6,980 bases of DNA, taken from Caldilineae bacterium. Its GTDB lineage: Bacteria > Chloroflexota > Anaerolineae > J102. The notes beneath the pieces are model-generated. The model had not been told where the DNA came from. It searched no databases and saw only the letters and a list, made by a program, of their open reading frames with translations. The position numbers were made by a program, and so were the translations under genes. This document shows positions 5,591-6,980 of the stretch, piece by piece. How positions within the stretch are numbered: position 1 is the stretch's first letter; each line of letters begins with the position of its first letter. The stretch lies in the NCBI GenBank assembly GCA_003694905.1, contig RFJM01000025.1, positions 1-6,980 on the forward strand. The letters are read 5' to 3'.

Positions 5591-6493
5591 TCAGGCTGCG
5601 CCCTGCCCTTCTCGGGCCTGCAGGCGCGCGGCCCTCCGGTGCCCGGCGTTCTCGACGGTATAGACGAGCAGGGCCAGCCAGATGATGCAGAAGCCGATGA
5701 AACGCTCGGTTGTAAAGGTCTCGGCATAGACAAAGACGCCCAAAAGGAATTGGAGGGTGGGGGCGACGTACTGCAACAAGCCCATGGTACTGAGAGGAAT
5801 CAGCCGCGCCGCGGCACCGAAGAAGAGCAGCGGTAGCGCGGTAGCTGCACCCGCCGCCAGCAACAGCAGATTGATCCACGCCGTGGTGTTGAGGAAAACC
5901 GCTTCGCCATTGCTCTCGCGCCACAAAAGCAGAGCCAGAGCCGGCAGCGAAAGGTAGGTCACCTCGACCATGAGGCTTTCCAGCGACGCCAATCGCACCT
6001 TCTTCTGCAGATAGCCGTAGAGCCCAAAGGTGAACGCCAGCGTCAGACCGATCCAGGGCAGCGATCCATACCCCAGTGTGAGATAGAGCACCCCAAGGGT
6101 GGCCAGCCCCACCGCCACCCATTGGCCCGGTCGCAGCCGTTCTCGCAGCAGCAGCACACCCAAAACCACATTCACCAGGGGCGCGATGAAGTAGCCCAGA
6201 CTCGATTCCACCACAAAACCCGCATTCACCGCCCAGATGTAGGTGGTCCAGTTTATGGCCAGCAACAGAGCCGCTACCAGGAGGATCAACATCGTCTGCG
6301 GCGCGCGTAGGACAGGGCGTATCCAGCGCCAGTTGTGCTGCCAGGTGAGAATCGCGGCCAGGAAAACGACCGACCATAGCACCCGGTGCAGGATGATCTC
6401 GGACGAAGGCACGACTGCCAGCGCTTTCCAGTAGACCGGCAGTAGTCCCCAGGACACATAGGCGCCAAGGCCCAGCAACAGTCCTTTGTTCAT
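5591..6493 (-). CDS. rarD: RarD-type EamA/DMT family transporter
   Basis: The 300-residue product is an inner membrane protein of the drug/metabolite transporter superfamily with two EamA repeats (about 3-140 and 148-285) and ten predicted helices. It follows E. coli RarD closely from memory: GAYVSWGLLPVYWK (10-23), VPSSEIILHRVLWS (28-41), NWTTYIWAVN (81-90), ESSLGYFIAPLVNVVLG (96-112), ERLRPGQW, GSLPWIGLTLAFTFGLYG, and a second-half block with LSTMGLLQYVAPTLQFLLGV. The length matches the family, and the basic tail RRAARLQAREGQ is cytoplasmic. RarD was named from a chloramphenicol-sensitivity association, but its physiological substrate is not settled, so export of an amino acid or another small metabolite is only a guess. 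I chose the ATG at 6493 over the one at 6499 because AGGAG lies 8 bases from the former and only 2 from the latter. It is convergent with the preceding membrane protein gene and appears to be transcribed alone. Confidence 0.92.
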   Translation of the reverse strand: MNKGLLLGLGAYVSWGLLPVYWKALAVVPSSEIILHRVLWSVVFLAAILTWQHNWRWIRPVLRAPQTMLILLVAALLLAINWTTYIWAVNAGFVVESSLGYFIAPLVNVVLGVLLLRERLRPGQWVAVGLATLGVLYLTLGYGSLPWIGLTLAFTFGLYGYLQKKVRLASLESLMVEVTYLSLPALALLLWRESNGEAVFLNTTAWINLLLLAAGAATALPLLFFGAAARLIPLSTMGLLQYVAPTLQFLLGVFVYAETFTTERFIGFCIIWLALLVYTVENAGHRRAARLQAREGQGAA

Positions 6494-6501
6494 GTTCATT
6501 G

Positions 6502-6506
6502 CTCCT
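6502..6506 (-). promoter_or_regulatory. Shine-Dalgarno AGGAG that selects the second ATG of rarD
   Basis: On the minus strand AGGAG is followed by eight bases and the ATG at 6493, a normal spacing. The ATG at 6499 would be only two bases away, too close for good initiation. Confidence 0.75.
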
Positions 6507-6578
6507 GCGCGCCCGCTCGTAAGCCGCGACGAGAAACGGAATAGAGGCGATCATGTCGGCAAGCCTGTCTCATAGGCG

Positions 6579-6587
6579 GTCATTCTA
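6579..6587 (-). promoter_or_regulatory. Extended -10 promoter of rarD (around TAGAAT)
   Basis: On the minus strand TGG-TAGAAT ends at 6582 (hexamer 6587-6582). This is an extended -10 with only a weak TTCGCC 17 bases upstream as -35. Initiation near 6575 would give a leader of about 80 bases before the rarD start. The nine-base element is identical to the one in front of the methyltransferase gene. Confidence 0.5.
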
Positions 6588-6680
6588 CCAGCATGGCAGA
6601 GAATGGCGAAATAAGACATCGCGTCGCTGCGGGGGAGCGCGCCCGCATCTGCGGTGTCGGCCAACGAGACGCGCGCCGGG

Positions 6681-6772
6681 GTTTCAGCTTTTCGGGCCTG
6701 GCTGCATGTAGGGCGGGCTTTCGAGCCCGTCGGTGCAACGCAGCGATATAGCACGGCTTGGCAAGCTGAAAC
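6681..6772 (+). ncRNA. Nested stem-loop: candidate structured RNA or small palindromic repeat
   Basis: The outer arms are a perfect 10-bp inverted repeat: GTTTCAGCTT (6681-6690) and AAGCTGAAAC (6763-6772). Inside, 6692-6698 pairs with 6755-6761 over 7 bp using three G-U pairs, GCTGC (6701-6705) can pair with GCAGC (6740-6744), and the tip is CGGGCT-TTCG-AGCCCG (6714-6729), a 6-bp stem with a four-base loop. The wobble pairs are G-U only if the plus strand is transcribed, which suggests the orientation. A T6 run follows at 6805-6810. Alternatives are a palindromic interspersed repeat or a miniature mobile element; the wording of the central part (GTAGGGCGGGC...GCCCG) resembles repetitive intergenic DNA I have seen in other bacteria. 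No known RNA family is recognised. Confidence 0.5.
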
Positions 6773-6810
6773 GGTCATTAGTCGTCTGGTCGGGTCAGCC
6801 CGCCTTTTTT
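6712..6810 (+). terminator. Inverted repeat followed by T6: possible intrinsic terminator or attenuator
   Basis: AGCCCGCC (6797-6804) is followed directly by TTTTTT (6805-6810). Its best partner is GGCGGGCT at 6712-6719, which also forms the tip hairpin of the stem-loop at 6681-6772, so the two pairings exclude each other. Locally only CGGG-TCAG-CCCG (6791-6802) is available, a 4-bp stem. The composition suits termination on the plus strand; the long loop in the distant pairing makes it less certain. Confidence 0.35.
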
Positions 6811-6913
6811 CCGGGGGGCGCTGCCCCTGTTGTGTCTACCTAAGGCAACCCCATGCGAATGTCCAGGTAACGCGTACCCACCGTCACCAAACGGCGGAGC
6901 ATGAGCAATCTTG

Positions 6914-6943
6914 TGGTAGACTTGAATGACCGGACATTGTCCG
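6914..6943 (+). promoter_or_regulatory. Promoter-like TGGTAGACT with downstream dyad, facing the right edge
   Basis: TGG-TAGACT (6914-6922) differs by one base from the extended -10 seen twice elsewhere in the window. Just downstream, CGGAC-ATT-GTCCG (6931-6943) is a perfect 5-bp dyad lying at the expected transcription start, where an operator or a 5' leader hairpin could act. No -35 is visible and the target gene is outside the window. Confidence 0.3.
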
Positions 6944-6980
6944 ATGCGCCCGGCGCCAGCCTACCTCACCCATCCCCACC

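Larger units (their letters stand above)
6494..6980. other. Gene-free region from the rarD start to the right window edge
   Basis: This stretch of nearly 490 bases has no frame with protein-family character on either strand. It contains the rarD ribosome binding site and promoter, a GC-rich imperfect hairpin (GCGGG/CCCGC, 6629-6646), the long nested stem-loop at 6681-6772, an inverted repeat plus T6 ending at 6810, a GGG/CCC hairpin candidate at about 6816-6826, and a promoter-like element with a dyad at 6914-6943 that faces a gene beyond the window. Confidence 0.6.

Noticed and set aside
5565..6554. Minus-strand open frame of 329 codons overlapping rarD
   Set aside because: It lies in another frame of the same strand over rarD, is rich in Gly, Ala, Arg and Pro with no membrane or domain pattern, while the rarD frame matches its family along the full length.
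6654..6929. Plus-strand frame of 91 codons through the stem-loop region
   Set aside because: It runs across the inverted repeats and the T-run, has no ribosome binding site and no protein-like composition.

Overview
The window reads as an ordinary chromosomal segment of a G+C-rich bacterium. A bacterial Elp3, an Elp3-linked methyltransferase, an unusual PanB subtype and a small protein with an 'EVEHIQSGERW' core that I associate with Anaerolineae together point to Chloroflexota. That placement is an inference from protein character, not from a marker gene. No IS element, prophage gene, tRNA, rRNA or CRISPR array is visible.

Layout. (1) 1-1628, minus strand: a nearly complete Elp3-type tRNA wobble-uridine enzyme (radical SAM plus GNAT), running off the left edge and lacking only its last few residues. 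(2) 1696-2418, plus: a divergently oriented class I SAM methyltransferase that resembles the Trm9/ALKBH8 methyltransferase domain from end to end. (3) 2607-3464, plus: panB (ketopantoate hydroxymethyltransferase), with its own promoter, a strong ribosome binding site and a GTG start. (4) 3488-3709, minus: a small conserved-looking protein of unknown function, convergent with panB across a short hairpin. (5) 3710-4094: an intergenic region with a tandem repeat and a promoter. (6) 4095-5564, plus: a polytopic O-antigen ligase/polymerase-like protein. (7) 5591-6493, minus: a RarD-type EamA transporter, convergent with gene 6 across 26 bases. (8) 6494-6980: a gene-free region with the rarD promoter, a long nested stem-loop (6681-6772), a T-run behind a competing inverted repeat, and a promoter-like site near the right edge that faces out of the window.

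How the genes work together. The genes alternate in strand and look mostly like single transcription units. The one convincing functional link is between Elp3 and the Trm9-like methyltransferase. In eukaryotes Elp3 makes cm5U34 in tRNA and Trm9 methylates it to mcm5U34. Finding both genes head to head in a bacterium suggests a compact bacterial version of this wobble-uridine pathway, and I regard it as the best lead here. Second is the nested stem-loop at 6681-6772, whose mismatches are mostly G-U on the plus strand and which is followed by a T6 run; it could be a structured RNA or a small mobile repeat. Three promoters in the window share an extended -10 close to TGGTAGAAT, a useful local consensus.
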